A stretch of 64,000 nucleotides of DNA, taken from the NCBI GenBank assembly GCA_029582265.1, contig CM055819.1, forward strand, positions 24,876,715 to 24,940,714, written 5' to 3'. Origin of the DNA: Zoroaster sp. YZ-2022 (taxonomy: Eukaryota; Echinodermata; Asteroidea; Forcipulatida; Zoroasteridae). Shown here piece after piece: positions 23,375-32,305 of the stretch (positions within the stretch are counted from its first letter, which is position 1; each line of letters opens with the position of its first letter). Made by a program: the position numbers and the translations under genes. The notes beneath the pieces were generated by a model that searched no databases, was not told where the DNA came from, and saw only the letters and a list, made by a program, of their open reading frames with translations.

Positions 23375-25226
23375 AAAAGACACTTTTTTGTTTTTTGCTC
23401 TACATACAATGTACATGTACTACGTGTACAGGAGGTGCTAGATTTATTTGGCACTCAGGCATAACAGCTATAGGATTCAGTGTTCAGTCTGTATGAATTG
23501 AAGTCATTACAACATTTATAGAGTCCAAGTTTGTAGCTATACATTTGTTGAGAAGGTGACATGTGCTGGAGAGTGTCTCCAATGGATACCAAGACAAGAA
23601 ACTGTTGGAATAGCTAAAGCCAGACGATTTGTTCCCTACATTGTACATGAAGTGTGCCAGCCTGCTGTAATCCATACCACGGCATTGTACTCCAAATGCG
23701 GGCAAGCACAATGAGCATGGTTATGAGTTTTGCTTCCCTGCCTGGCCCAGAAGTTATATCACTTTTTTTCAAAAATGACAGCCTCGGACACAATTGTTTC
23801 AAGTGAAGATTGATACCATCATTAGCTTTTACACTTTTTTTTTTGATTTACAAAAATCCTGTATCTTTCTATTAACAAATCAAAAATAAATCTTAAAAAT
23901 AATTGTCACTCTAAATGCTAGAACTTTCAATAGACAATTTAAATTATATTGTGATTATTACTGAGTTTCAACTTTTTCCATTTCTTGACCAACTTGATTT
24001 GGTTGTCTCCATCGATCACATCTGCACACCATAGACTTGAATGCTTTCTGAAGCTGTTCATATTTGAATCCATACAAGACTGGGTTTATAGCAGAATTCA
24101 CCAGTGATAAGAAAGCAAATATGCCCCAAATGATGAAATTATCACTGTCACTAATTATACCAGAACCACGTAACAATGGATCTATTAAGTAATATACTGC
24201 TCCAGGCACCACAAGAATGAAGAAAGCAGTGGTGATGATAGCAAGAGTGCTGGTGACTTTCTTGTGAGCTTGATGCAACTGTTGAGCTGGTCCCTGGATT
24301 CCTTGCTCTTCTAGGTTTCTGGCTCCTTGTTTGAGGTTGGCAAGGATTCGGATATACATCCAAAATGTAACTCCAACCGGTAGAAGAAACACTATCATTG
24401 ACACAATGCCAAAAATGGTTTCACCTGCACTGTATTTTAATGAGCAGTTATCTGATTGGTACTGAATGTTGATAAAGACTTCACGAGGCAATTGCGCCAT
24501 GGGTGGAATAACCCAAACAGCAAGTAATAACAGGGTGATCTTTCTCCTAGTGAAGTAGGTTGGATACTGCAAAGGTCGGTTGATTCCGATAAATCGTTCA
24601 AAAATTGCCAATGTGAGGCTCAGTACAGAGTGGGCACAGAAGCTGTTCGTTAAGATAAAATAAGTCCATGTACGTTTTTTCAGAAAAATTAATTCTGAAG
24701 TAGATTGAGTACTGTTGAGAGTGAAATTACATGTAGGTGAATATATGGAGTGTAAGGTCATGAATGGATACAGAGGAAAACTTGTCGAAACCAATGCATC
24801 TGCGATGGCTAGATTCAGAATCATCAAGTTGGTAACATTATGCATTGTCCTTGTATAACATATAGTCACACATACAAGAATGTTTCCGATCAACCCCACA
24901 ATCCCTACAAGTATCATCACAACATTAGAAAATGTCTGTATCTCCTCATAAATATTGTGATCCATCTTCAGTGTCTTTGCTTGCTCTATGTAAACAATGA
25001 AAATGATTCAGTCGACCTGCAAACAGTTCAAGTACAACATGTAGGACCAAAGTTACTGGCAGGAACGTTGAGCGGCTTTGAGTGAGTAAATTCCAGCCGA
25101 CTGTCAATATCACATTCCCACTGTTAACGACCGTAAGATTCATGAATAAACTGACACAGCACTCCAAATGGCACAGATCAACCAATAGCATTTAGCCTTT
25201 CCATGACAATTGGTACAATGTAGCTC
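23375..25226. repeat. Unit 1 of the GPCR tandem triplication (left part; continues at 39975-40985)
   Basis: Shares its 3' flank (tgctctacataca, cataacagctataggattca, ttgaagtcattacaacattt), the GPCR coding region and the 5' flank with units at 40986-47245 and 47246-52665. The Polinton splits this unit in its 5' flank. Confidence 0.88.
23958..24965 (-). CDS. Class A (rhodopsin-family) orphan GPCR, copy 1, intact
   Basis: A single-exon frame of 335 residues has seven hydrophobic segments. TM1 has GLIGN (Gly27-Asn28) and TM2 NLAIAD (Asn51, Asp55). TM3 ends in ERF (Glu123-Arg124-Phe125) in place of the usual DRY. TM7 has NSAINPVLYGF (NPxxY, Pro295-Tyr298), followed by a Cys-containing tail. TM6 has LVVPGAVYY and lacks CWxP. 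Asn79-type and other N-glycosylation sites lie in the first extracellular loop. It acts at the plasma membrane; ligand unknown. Two damaged paralogs follow at 45341-46018 and 50577-51553. Intronless, lineage-expanded receptors of this style are common in echinoderms and amphioxus; subfamily cannot be fixed by eye. Confidence 0.9.
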   Translation of the reverse strand: MDHNIYEEIQTFSNVVMILVGIVGLIGNILVCVTICYTRTMHNVTNLMILNLAIADALVSTSFPLYPFMTLHSIYSPTCNFTLNSTQSTSELIFLKKRTWTYFILTNSFCAHSVLSLTLAIFERFIGINRPLQYPTYFTRRKITLLLLAVWVIPPMAQLPREVFINIQYQSDNCSLKYSAGETIFGIVSMIVFLLPVGVTFWMYIRILANLKQGARNLEEQGIQGPAQQLHQAHKKVTSTLAIITTAFFILVVPGAVYYLIDPLLRGSGIISDSDNFIIWGIFAFLSLVNSAINPVLYGFKYEQLQKAFKSMVCRCDRWRQPNQVGQEMEKVETQ

Positions 25227-25482
25227 AGTAGTATGTTAGATGGGGGTTCTAGGACACCTACTAAAAAAGGTTGATGACGTCATCAACTTTTTGATGACGT
25301 CATCAACTTTTTACCCACCCAAAAAGGGGCGTGTCTTGGTTTAAAAATGGTGGGGCGTTAATATAAAATCACACTTAAAAAATTGAGATATTTTTAAAAT
25401 CTTACTTATAAAATCCTACTTATAAAATTGAGATATTTTTTTATCTTACTTATAAAATTGACAAAAGTAAAAAATATTATCT
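25227..25482 (+). repeat. Left terminal inverted repeat of the Polinton
   Basis: Matches the complement of 39799-39974 (gatgggggttctaggacacc, ggttgatgacgtcatca, cacccaaaaaggggcgtgtc, ggcgttaatataaaatcaca). An extra stretch of about 85 bases, built from gatattttt..cttacttataaaattga units, is present only on this side (about 25386-25461). Confidence 0.93.
25275..25302. promoter_or_regulatory. Two TGACGTCA palindromes in the left TIR
   Basis: Full cAMP-response-element-type palindromes lie at 25275-25282 and 25295-25302, each inside ttgatgacgtcatcaa. The right TIR also has two. TGACGTCA is the known CREB/ATF consensus; binding here is inference. Confidence 0.55.
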
Positions 25483-25502
25483 AGATTTATAGTAAAGAGA
25501 GT

Positions 25503-27527
25503 ATGGAAGCAAGAAAATATTTATCGAAATGGACATTGCCAGAATTGAAAACATTTGCGCGAGAGCATAGACCTATAATTCTTGTGCAAAACAGCGAGGG
25601 TAAGATAAACAAACGCAGCTATTACAACGCGGTAAAAACGTATATAAAACGGCATAAACAAAAGCCATTGTATAAATTAAATGTTGCCGAATTGAGAGAG
25701 CGTATAGCGGTTGAAAACATCGAACTACCTCATCGCGGCGCGGGGGCAAGAGCGCGGTTGTTAAAAAGGGACTACATCGATGCCATTAGAAGGTTTCACG
25801 GAAGAGAAACCGAGTTGAGATTTAAACCCCCGATCGATGGCGGAAGATATTTACGCGAACGAAGAATGGTAGTTCCGCTGAATCACAGCAAAGAAAAAGA
25901 TTTAAACATTTTTTGGGAAGCGGTAAAACCAAAGATTATCGCAAAGTTGGATTTAGACTTGCAAGAATTTAACGCGTTCAAGTTTATGATTTATATACGA
26001 ATTAAATTACATAAAGAAAAACTAGACGGTACGATCGATTTTACCGAACCAAGATTTTATAATAATAGGCAAATTGTTAAAACATTCGAAACAAACTTTG
26101 GAATTGTTTACGGACATCGACATGCATTTATTTATAGAAAAAGGTACGCGTGGAGGAACGTGTATGACGAGTAAACGATACGCTAAAGCAAACAATAAAT
26201 ACTCGTTAGATTACGATGAATCGAAACCATCGAGTTACATTACGTATTTAGACGCGAACAATTTATACGGGTACGCGATGAGTCAACCTTTACCGACGGG
26301 TAATTTTAAATGGATGACTAGTAAACGAATCGATAAACTTTGGAGCGAAGGATTTAAAAACAAACGTGGATGTATTTTAGAAGTCGATTTAGAATACCCT
26401 AATACATTACACGATTCTCACAACGCGTTTCCACTCGCTCCAGAATCGTTTAAAGTACCGAAAGAATGGATGAGTGACTATCAACGCGAGTTGCTAAAAG
26501 ACAAGCCGGCTCCAAGCGTCGTAAAATTAGTTCCCAATTTGTACGATAAACGCAATTACGTGCTTCATTATCGTAATTTGCGGTTGTATTTACAACTCGG
26601 TATGAAACTAACTAAAATTCATCGCGTTTTGGAATTTGACGAATCGTGTTGGATGAAATCATACATCGATTTAAACACTCGATTAAGAAAAGACGCGACG
26701 AGCGATTTTGAAAAAGATTTTTACAAACTCATGAATAATTCAGTTTTTGGAAAAACGATGGAAAAACGATGGAAAATGTACGAAAACGCGTCAACGTGAA
26801 TTTGAAGCGGTTAAACGATGAAAAAGCGGAAAATCAAATTCGTTCGCTCATCGCGAAACCAAATTTTGCCGATGCGAGGATTTTTGATAACGAGCTAGTA
26901 GCGATTCACATGCACAAAACAAAACTCTTACTCAACCGCCCAGTCTACATAGGAATGAGCATATTGGATTTATCTAAACATTTAATGTACGATTTCTATT
27001 ACAATCATTTAAAAAAGAAATACAACGATGAGTGCGAGTTACTGTACACGGATACGGATAGCTTGTTACTCGAGATTAAAACTCGAGACGTTTATAAAGA
27101 TATGAAAAAAGACAAGCATTTATACGATTTTAGTAATTTTAAACGAGATCATTTTCTATTTTCTGAAGAAAATAAAAAAGTGATAGGTAAAATGAAAGAC
27201 GAGACCGCGGGGACTCTAATCTCCGAAATTGTTTGTTTAAGACCAAAAATGTACTCGTTGTTTTTATCTCGAGGTGAAAATATAAAGAAAGCTAAAGGAG
27301 TTAAAAAACAAGTTTTAAAAGAAAATATTAAACACGAAAACTATAAACAAGTTTTATCTCGAAATGTTACGCTGCATCACCCTATGAATTTTATTAGACA
27401 CGAAAAACATAGATTGTATACGACGCGAGTAAATAAAATATCGCTATCTCCTTTAGACACGAAGAAATATATTTTACAAGACGGAATACATACGTACTCT
27501 TACGGTCACTACGACATTAGCGTTTAA
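25503..27527 (+). pseudogene. POLB: Protein-primed DNA polymerase B (pPolB), internally deleted and frameshifted
   Basis: The gene is in three frames. Piece 1 (25503 to about 26060) is an N-terminal region with two SAP-like motifs (WTLPELKTFAREHRP; LNVAELRERIAVE). Piece 2 (about 26075-26760) gives family B motifs: DMHLFIEKGTRGG, YLDANNLYGYAMSQPLP (motif A) and the NNSVFGKTME stretch (motif B). Piece 3 (26769-27527) has YTDTDSLLLEI (motif C) and the thumb segment KTKLLLNRPVYIGMSILDLS. The 3'-5' exonuclease region expected between pieces 1 and 2 is absent, so a deletion with frameshift lies near 26060-26075. A second frameshift coincides with an 11-base tandem duplication at 26749-26770. Full-length family members exceed 1,000 residues; about 660 codons remain. 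Its 3' end overlaps the integrase tail by 11 bases. Confidence 0.93.
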
Positions 27528-28512
27528 TCGGTGGATTTTCCATATCTCGAGGTATAATTTGTAATTTTTCTTTTACAAAACTACGAGCTGGACCTCCTTC
27601 TAAATAATACAAGACGGGTTGATTAGCGGCTTTCATCGTTTTAGCTAATCTATAAATTTTTATACTCCATATAGGGTCGGTCGCGCGGCGCCTCGTATCT
27701 TTTTCAGCTTCGCCGGGCGCGTATAAATATCGAACCAAACTGTTGTTCGGGATTCTTTTTTCATTCTTTTTAGCAACCGGTGAGGCTGGATTTTGCTCAA
27801 CGACTCGCAACTTGATCGCGTCTTTAGGTTTTAAATGTAAGAGTCGAGTCGTCTCATTGTTTAACGCTTTTACGACCGCCGGTAATCTTTTAACCCATTC
27901 TCTATTTCTCGTATCCGTCGCTATTTCTTGCGCGTATTGATGAGAAAACAATCTTTCGCTCAAAGTTCTATTAAATCGCTCCACTATACCCTGAGCTCTA
28001 TGATTACCGGCTTCGCTTCTTTGTATTACGACATTGCGTTTACTCATCGTTACGTTGACGCTACTCATAAATTCTTTTCCAGGATCAACTGTTATAATTT
28101 TTGGCCAAGTTAACGACGAACGTTTATAAATTTTTATAAACGCGTTACTGACTTGCAAAGCGGTTTTATCGGTTAACGGTTCAGCTTCTTTATACCTACT
28201 GGCTTCGTCTACAACGGTCAACGCGTACTTGTACGTAATTCTACCAACTACATCGTGCGGAAGAAACAATAAATCCGCTTGATGAATTTCGTTCGGTTTT
28301 AATAACGTACTATTTGAACTGGTTGGTCTTGGAATATATTTAGGATAGGGTAAATAAATTTGCCACAGCGCTTGCTTTTTTATCCACCGCGAAACTAGTT
28401 TTTTATTTACTTTGGTTTCTTTAGCTAATTTATTAATCGCGTCGAGTCCTTTGTAGTATCCTTTCGGACTATAATAAGCGTTCGATAGCTTTTGTCTCGT
28501 TCGCTCATCCAT
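27517..28512 (-). CDS. INT: Retroviral-type (rve) integrase of the Polinton
   Basis: The frame is intact, 331 residues. The N-terminal region resembles a helix-turn-helix (YYKGLDAINKLAKETKVNKK, then SRWIKKQALW). The catalytic core carries Asp80 (HQADLLFLP), Asp143 (TVDPGKEF) and Glu178 (GIVERFNRTL), spaced D-x34-E, the classic DD35E pattern of retroviral and Polinton integrases. The C-terminal part has the small beta-barrel-like segment (DPIWSIKIYRLAK; YYLEG; FVKEKLQIIP) typical of Polinton integrases. It joins element ends to host DNA with a 5-6 bp staggered cut. The gene is convergent with pPolB. It looks the best preserved gene of the element along with the capsid gene. Confidence 0.95.
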   Translation of the reverse strand: MDERTRQKLSNAYYSPKGYYKGLDAINKLAKETKVNKKLVSRWIKKQALWQIYLPYPKYIPRPTSSNSTLLKPNEIHQADLLFLPHDVVGRITYKYALTVVDEASRYKEAEPLTDKTALQVSNAFIKIYKRSSLTWPKIITVDPGKEFMSSVNVTMSKRNVVIQRSEAGNHRAQGIVERFNRTLSERLFSHQYAQEIATDTRNREWVKRLPAVVKALNNETTRLLHLKPKDAIKLRVVEQNPASPVAKKNEKRIPNNSLVRYLYAPGEAEKDTRRRATDPIWSIKIYRLAKTMKAANQPVLYYLEGGPARSFVKEKLQIIPRDMENPPIKR

Positions 28513-28532
28513 TTTAATATGTATAATACATT

Positions 28533-28775
28533 TTATTCCGTAAGATTTTTAGGCATAAGCGAAGATGGTAAAATGCCTTGTTGTACTAACCACATTTGCG
28601 TCATCGAAGATAATCCAAGCGTCGCGGTAAGTTTTAACCCGTCTTTTATATTTAATTTATTTAAATTGGCTGGTTCTACGCTTAATACTTTTTTACCGAG
28701 CATGCTGTATAAAACGACGAAAAGAGTTAAAACGGCGCTGTGATAAGCTGAATCGGCGATTGTTTTCGTATCCAT
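28533..28775 (-). CDS. Small Polinton protein, unassigned, membrane-like
   Basis: 80 residues with two hydrophobic stretches (AVLTLFVVLYSML and LKLTATLGLSSMTQMWL). Starts 20 bases upstream of the integrase gene on the same strand. I do not recognise a family; position and packing indicate a genuine element gene. Confidence 0.6.
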   Translation of the reverse strand: MDTKTIADSAYHSAVLTLFVVLYSMLGKKVLSVEPANLNKLNIKDGLKLTATLGLSSMTQMWLVQQGILPSSLMPKNLTE

Positions 28776-28811
28776 CGTATTTTATACTCGTCAATATAAT
28801 TATTTTTATTT

Positions 28812-29228
28812 TTATTCCATTTCAAAAACATGTTGTTGTCTCGTCGGCGTTGGTAAAACGGACGTGGGTTTAGGCGGCTCATTTATAAATGTTGGTTCCG
28901 CTTCGCTAGGTTGACTAAAAAGGAAATAAACGAGACCTATACCGGCTAAACCAATAGCGATATAATAGTAGTAGCTCGATGATTTGTTTTCTTCTTCTTG
29001 AACGTAACTCGTTGACTCTCGCGTAGTCGCGTGACGAGTTTTACTCGCGTCTTTAGCGAGTTGTAGTTTTTTCTTTTTATTAAGTTCGGCGAGTTTTTTT
29101 CCAGCCGCGACTCTGTTTGGATTTTTTTCTTTTTTAGTCGGTGTTTTTGTTACCGTCAACGGTACAGCTGATTTCGTCTCTACAGCTTGCGGTTGCTCCG
29201 GTTGCGCATTCTGCTCGTTCGTTTCCAT
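28812..29228 (-). CDS. Basic, single-pass Polinton protein, unassigned
   Basis: 138 residues. A Gln/Pro/Thr-rich start is followed by a Lys-rich region (KKEKNPNRVAAGKKLAELNK) that is recurrent in Polintons of marine invertebrates. A transmembrane segment follows (YYYYIAIGLAGIGLVYFLFS, about residues 86-105), then a Pro-rich tail. The basic stretch could bind DNA, as in a core protein; that is inference. Its start overlaps the 3' part of the upstream gene. Confidence 0.65.
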   Translation of the reverse strand: METNEQNAQPEQPQAVETKSAVPLTVTKTPTKKEKNPNRVAAGKKLAELNKKKKLQLAKDASKTRHATTRESTSYVQEEENKSSSYYYYIAIGLAGIGLVYFLFSQPSEAEPTFINEPPKPTSVLPTPTRQQHVFEME

Positions 29229-29751
29229 CGCTTTTATTATGTATACAAGATTCTTCTTTTCTTTTTAAATGTTTTGCCGTAATTAGCGACGCACTGAGCG
29301 GTGCGATCAACATACCGTACCTGTAGTATATTTCACACGCTACGATAGAAAGCATGCTAGAAATGAATGGATCTTTTTCTAAATCCGAAATTAATTTACC
29401 TTCGTCGTCAATTTGAAATTGATGGCCGTATAAATCGATACGATTTAAACTAAATCCTAATAGTTTAGCGTATAGCGTTAGAATGGCGCTGCCTAAAGAC
29501 TGCGTTATATCGCGACCCAATTTAGTTTCGTATTGCGTGAGTAATGCATCTCGCTCTTGTACACTCAACGCTTCAATATCGCTAACGCTATACTCTTTAC
29601 CGAAAGACTTTTTCGAATCTCCCCCCGATACAACGGATAAGAGTCGTTTATCTCTTAGTTGCTGCTTTAGCAGCGCATCGTCGTTTATATCAACATTGAT
29701 GGGAGGCGCGGAGAGTGGATTTTCGTTTAATATTTTATGAATCTCTTCCAT
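29134..29751 (-). CDS. Polinton protein of unknown function, 205 residues
   Basis: Soluble-looking start (DIEALSVQERDALLTQYETK), then a helical, hydrophobic section (LGSAILTLYAKLLGF; SSMLSIVACEIYYRYGMLIA). The last 30 residues overlap the start of the next gene in another frame, so the natural stop may have been earlier. I recognise no family. Same-strand neighbours with short overlaps on both sides suggest an expressed gene block. Confidence 0.55.
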   Translation of the reverse strand: MEEIHKILNENPLSAPPINVDINDDALLKQQLRDKRLLSVVSGGDSKKSFGKEYSVSDIEALSVQERDALLTQYETKLGRDITQSLGSAILTLYAKLLGFSLNRIDLYGHQFQIDDEGKLISDLEKDPFISSMLSIVACEIYYRYGMLIAPLSASLITAKHLKRKEESCIHNKSDGNERAECATGATASCRDEISCTVDGNKNTD

Positions 29752-30053
29752 TTATTATAAGTATTTATAGAATAATCGGTTAAATTTATAACAAAATATA
29801 GAAACCAATAATTAATTCTAGATAACTCATCGGCATTAGCGAGTTGATTAAGATTGTATATTAAATCTTTTGCGAGATCAGTGTCTATACTCGTAAAAGT
29901 ATCTTTTACTTTTTCAGAGTTTGTATTTAAAATTTGTACTAGGTTTTTTCTATCGTTTTTACTATTAACGAGTTGGTTAAGATCATTTATAAAATTATTT
30001 ACTCGATTAGTATCTAAACTCGTAATCAAGTCTTTTACTCGTTCAGTGTTCAT
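29727..30053 (-). CDS. Short Polinton ORF with internal repeats
   Basis: 108 residues. It contains repeated motifs of the type T-x-KVKDxxTSxDT-x-xxxxxxNDLNQL, two to three times, giving amphipathic helices and a hydrophobic C-terminal segment (INYWFLYFVINLTDYSI). It overlaps the following ORF by 25 bases. Unknown function; could be partly repeat-derived. Confidence 0.45.
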   Translation of the reverse strand: MNTERVKDLITSLDTNRVNNFINDLNQLVNSKNDRKNLVQILNTNSEKVKDTFTSIDTDLAKDLIYNLNQLANADELSRINYWFLYFVINLTDYSINTYNKWKRFIKY

Positions 30054-30127
30054 ATCAATAATTATGCTCTATAATTATTTTATTAAAAACACTAACTTAC
30101 GAGTAACCCCTAACAACAACCAACTAA

Positions 30128-30310
30128 CGACCTATGAGGGGATCGCTAACGACCTATAGATAACCTACTAATGACCTATAGATAACCTACTAATGACCTA
30201 TAGATAACCAACTAACGACCTATAGATAACCTACTAACGACCTATAGATAACCTACTAACGACCTATAGATAACCTACTAACGACCTATAAGTTGTCGCT
30301 CAACGACCTA
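30128..30310. repeat. 22-bp tandem repeat inside the Polinton
   Basis: The unit taacgacctatagataacctac is present about six to seven times with small variants (aatgac, aaccaac), bounded by cgacctatgaggggatcgctaa on both sides. It lies in the only gene-free stretch of the element's centre, between a minus-strand gene block and the ATPase gene end. Confidence 0.9.
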
Positions 30311-30333
30311 TGAGGGGATCGCTAAGCGACGAC

Positions 30334-31003
30334 TTAGTCGCGTATCTCATAACCGGTAGGTTGATCCGTTTTTAAAATCAATTTGCGATGTTTAACTCGT
30401 TTTAGTTGTTGGCGCGCTCGCTCTCGTAACTCGGCCGTTTCTATAACGTCGTTTTCTCGAAGGCAATTTTCGAACGAATCTCTATCTTTACAATAAAACA
30501 AACACACCTATTTGAGTTGCTCCCTAAAATCTTTTAATACGCTATTATATTTTTGAGAAAGAATCCAACAGCTATGTTTAACGTGCCTACCGCTAAAAGC
30601 TAATTGAGTAATCATACATTTATTGTTTTCGTCGTATTCTTTATAATGCAACTGTTTTTTATAATGCAACTGCGCTACAATCGTCGACGATAAACAACGT
30701 CTCATATCCTTTGAGAACCTCGCTATATATTCGTATCGCCTCGTTTAACGTATAATTTTTTAAATCGTCGACGTGTACTCGCTCGTCGTTCCAAATCCAT
30801 TTTCTATTTTGATACGCGTCGTAGTTGCCGATAGTGGGGCATAATATAACGATATTTTCGAAATGTTTTAAATATTCTTTTTGTAACAAGTTTAAAATAA
30901 ATTCAGTTTTTCCGCATCCGGTTTTGACCGCAAATGAGCGCAACGTGCGGATATTTAGGCAACATCTTGTTTCAATATTAGTACTAATAATCGACGGATT
31001 CAA
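30334..31003 (-). pseudogene. ATP: Genome-packaging ATPase (FtsK/HerA-type), broken
   Basis: The first part (31003 down to about 30670) starts TLRSFAVKTGCGKTEF with the Walker A GCGKT, and reaches Walker B as LFIVDDCSA. The frame then changes near 30675. Downstream, ITQLAFSGRHVKHSCWILSQ and NSVLKDFREQ are the conserved sensor/arginine-finger region. An in-frame TAG at 30508-30510 follows. The same frame then stays open to 30334, with CKDRDSF and KTDQPTGYEI typical of the C terminus. An 18-base direct duplication (30647-30682 region) lies next to the frameshift. The protein would pump DNA into capsids; this copy cannot make it whole. Adjacent to the capsid gene as usual in the family. Confidence 0.9.
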
Positions 31004-32258
31004 AACGCGAGTTTCTTATGTTTAGTTGCGCGTCCATAATAATAAAAGTATACATGTTTAGTTCGCCCGCACCTTCCGCTTCTTTCTCAATTTGTATGGT
31101 AATTCCTTCGCTCAAGTTTTGTATTCGTCTTCCGCTTGCGTGTAATTTATTGTCGGTACTCGTTCTTAAATCTAAAAATAAACCGTATCGATTTAAATAA
31201 TAGGTCGATTGTTTAACGTGAGCTAATTCTAACGCTTGTACGACTTGAATAGCGTGTTGTCTGTTACTATCGCCGAAATATTTTGAAATCTCTTCCCAAT
31301 GTTGATACCTTCGCATTCCGTGCGCGTAGAGTTGATTCGGAACGCCTTCGATGGTGATACTAACTTTATCGATTTTTGGATTATAAAACTTGTTGCATTC
31401 TTGTATGTTGGGTTCTTTGAATAAAAACAATATTCCTTTCATACTTTTTGCCGGAGTATTTAAATTTATGTTCCACGTTGTATCGCTTTTGTTTAACGGC
31501 GTCACGCTCTGTCTCAGTACGCGATCGAACAATATACTCAACCGGTTGCTATATTGATTTTTAATCGTTCGAGCGAGTTCCGGCATATGAACGACCTCAA
31601 ATTCTAAAGAAATCCCACTTATAGTATATTTCGCATTATCGTCGGTGCTTTTAATCACGCTACTAAATTTATTAAACACGAGCTCGTAAGTTAATCGATC
31701 TCCGATTCCCGATTGATAATAGGGTTGATGAGAGGTCAGCAATTCAAAATCGAGAGGAATGCAATATCTATTTTTATACGTATCCGCGATAGCTTTATCT
31801 TTTCCCGTGTTTGCCGTTATGTTATTATCGCTGGCGTTCATTCTTAATTTAGTCGCGTTCAAAGTTCCGATTCCTTGATACACTAAATTTTCTCGTTGAT
31901 CTTTAGTTAACCATTCGTCCTTGAAACAATAAAATACATCCGCATCGTCTAAAGAAAATATTTCATTTCCTTCCATTTTAATAATTATACGTTTTACGAT
32001 AGCTCTACCTATATTTTGTACCAACGTTCTCGTATCATCTTCCGCGCTAACGAGTTCTATATTGAAAGCTAATCGCGATGTATTCGGAACGATAACGTCG
32101 TTCATTCCTAAATTGGGAAAACGAACCGTCAACAATTGATTTTCGGTAATGGTGCTCGGATTGTTTGTAATGACGACTTTTTGACGTAATCCTTTTACAC
32201 CTCGCGGTTCTCTTATTCTTCTGTATGGATCGAGTACATCTCCGTACGTATTAGCCAT
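30984..32258 (-). CDS. MCP: Probable Polinton major capsid protein (double jelly-roll)
   Basis: The frame is intact, 424 residues. Beta-rich throughout, with segments in the order expected for a Polinton double jelly-roll protein: TSRLAFNIELVSAED, IIIKMEGNEIFSLDDADVFY, RYCIPLDFELLTSHQPYY, ISLEFEVVHMPELA, then a second set with KGILFLFKEPN, YYLNRYGLFLDLRTSTDN and TFIIMDAQLNIRN. Location directly beside the packaging ATPase supports the call. The last residues overlap the ATPase start by 20 bases. It shares a 47-base divergent promoter region with the plus-strand gene at 32306. A structural prediction would be needed to confirm the fold. Confidence 0.8.
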   Translation of the reverse strand: MANTYGDVLDPYRRIREPRGVKGLRQKVVITNNPSTITENQLLTVRFPNLGMNDVIVPNTSRLAFNIELVSAEDDTRTLVQNIGRAIVKRIIIKMEGNEIFSLDDADVFYCFKDEWLTKDQRENLVYQGIGTLNATKLRMNASDNNITANTGKDKAIADTYKNRYCIPLDFELLTSHQPYYQSGIGDRLTYELVFNKFSSVIKSTDDNAKYTISGISLEFEVVHMPELARTIKNQYSNRLSILFDRVLRQSVTPLNKSDTTWNINLNTPAKSMKGILFLFKEPNIQECNKFYNPKIDKVSITIEGVPNQLYAHGMRRYQHWEEISKYFGDSNRQHAIQVVQALELAHVKQSTYYLNRYGLFLDLRTSTDNKLHASGRRIQNLSEGITIQIEKEAEGAGELNMYTFIIMDAQLNIRNSRFESVDY

Positions 32259-32305
32259 AGTTTATATTTACAAACATAATAATTTTTTTCTTTTTTTAAA
32301 ATAAA
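32259..32305. promoter_or_regulatory. Divergent promoter region
   Basis: Only 47 A/T-rich bases separate the starts of the capsid gene (minus) and the 147-residue gene (plus), including ttatattt- and aaaataaa-type words, so both promoters must lie here or inside the genes. Confidence 0.5.
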
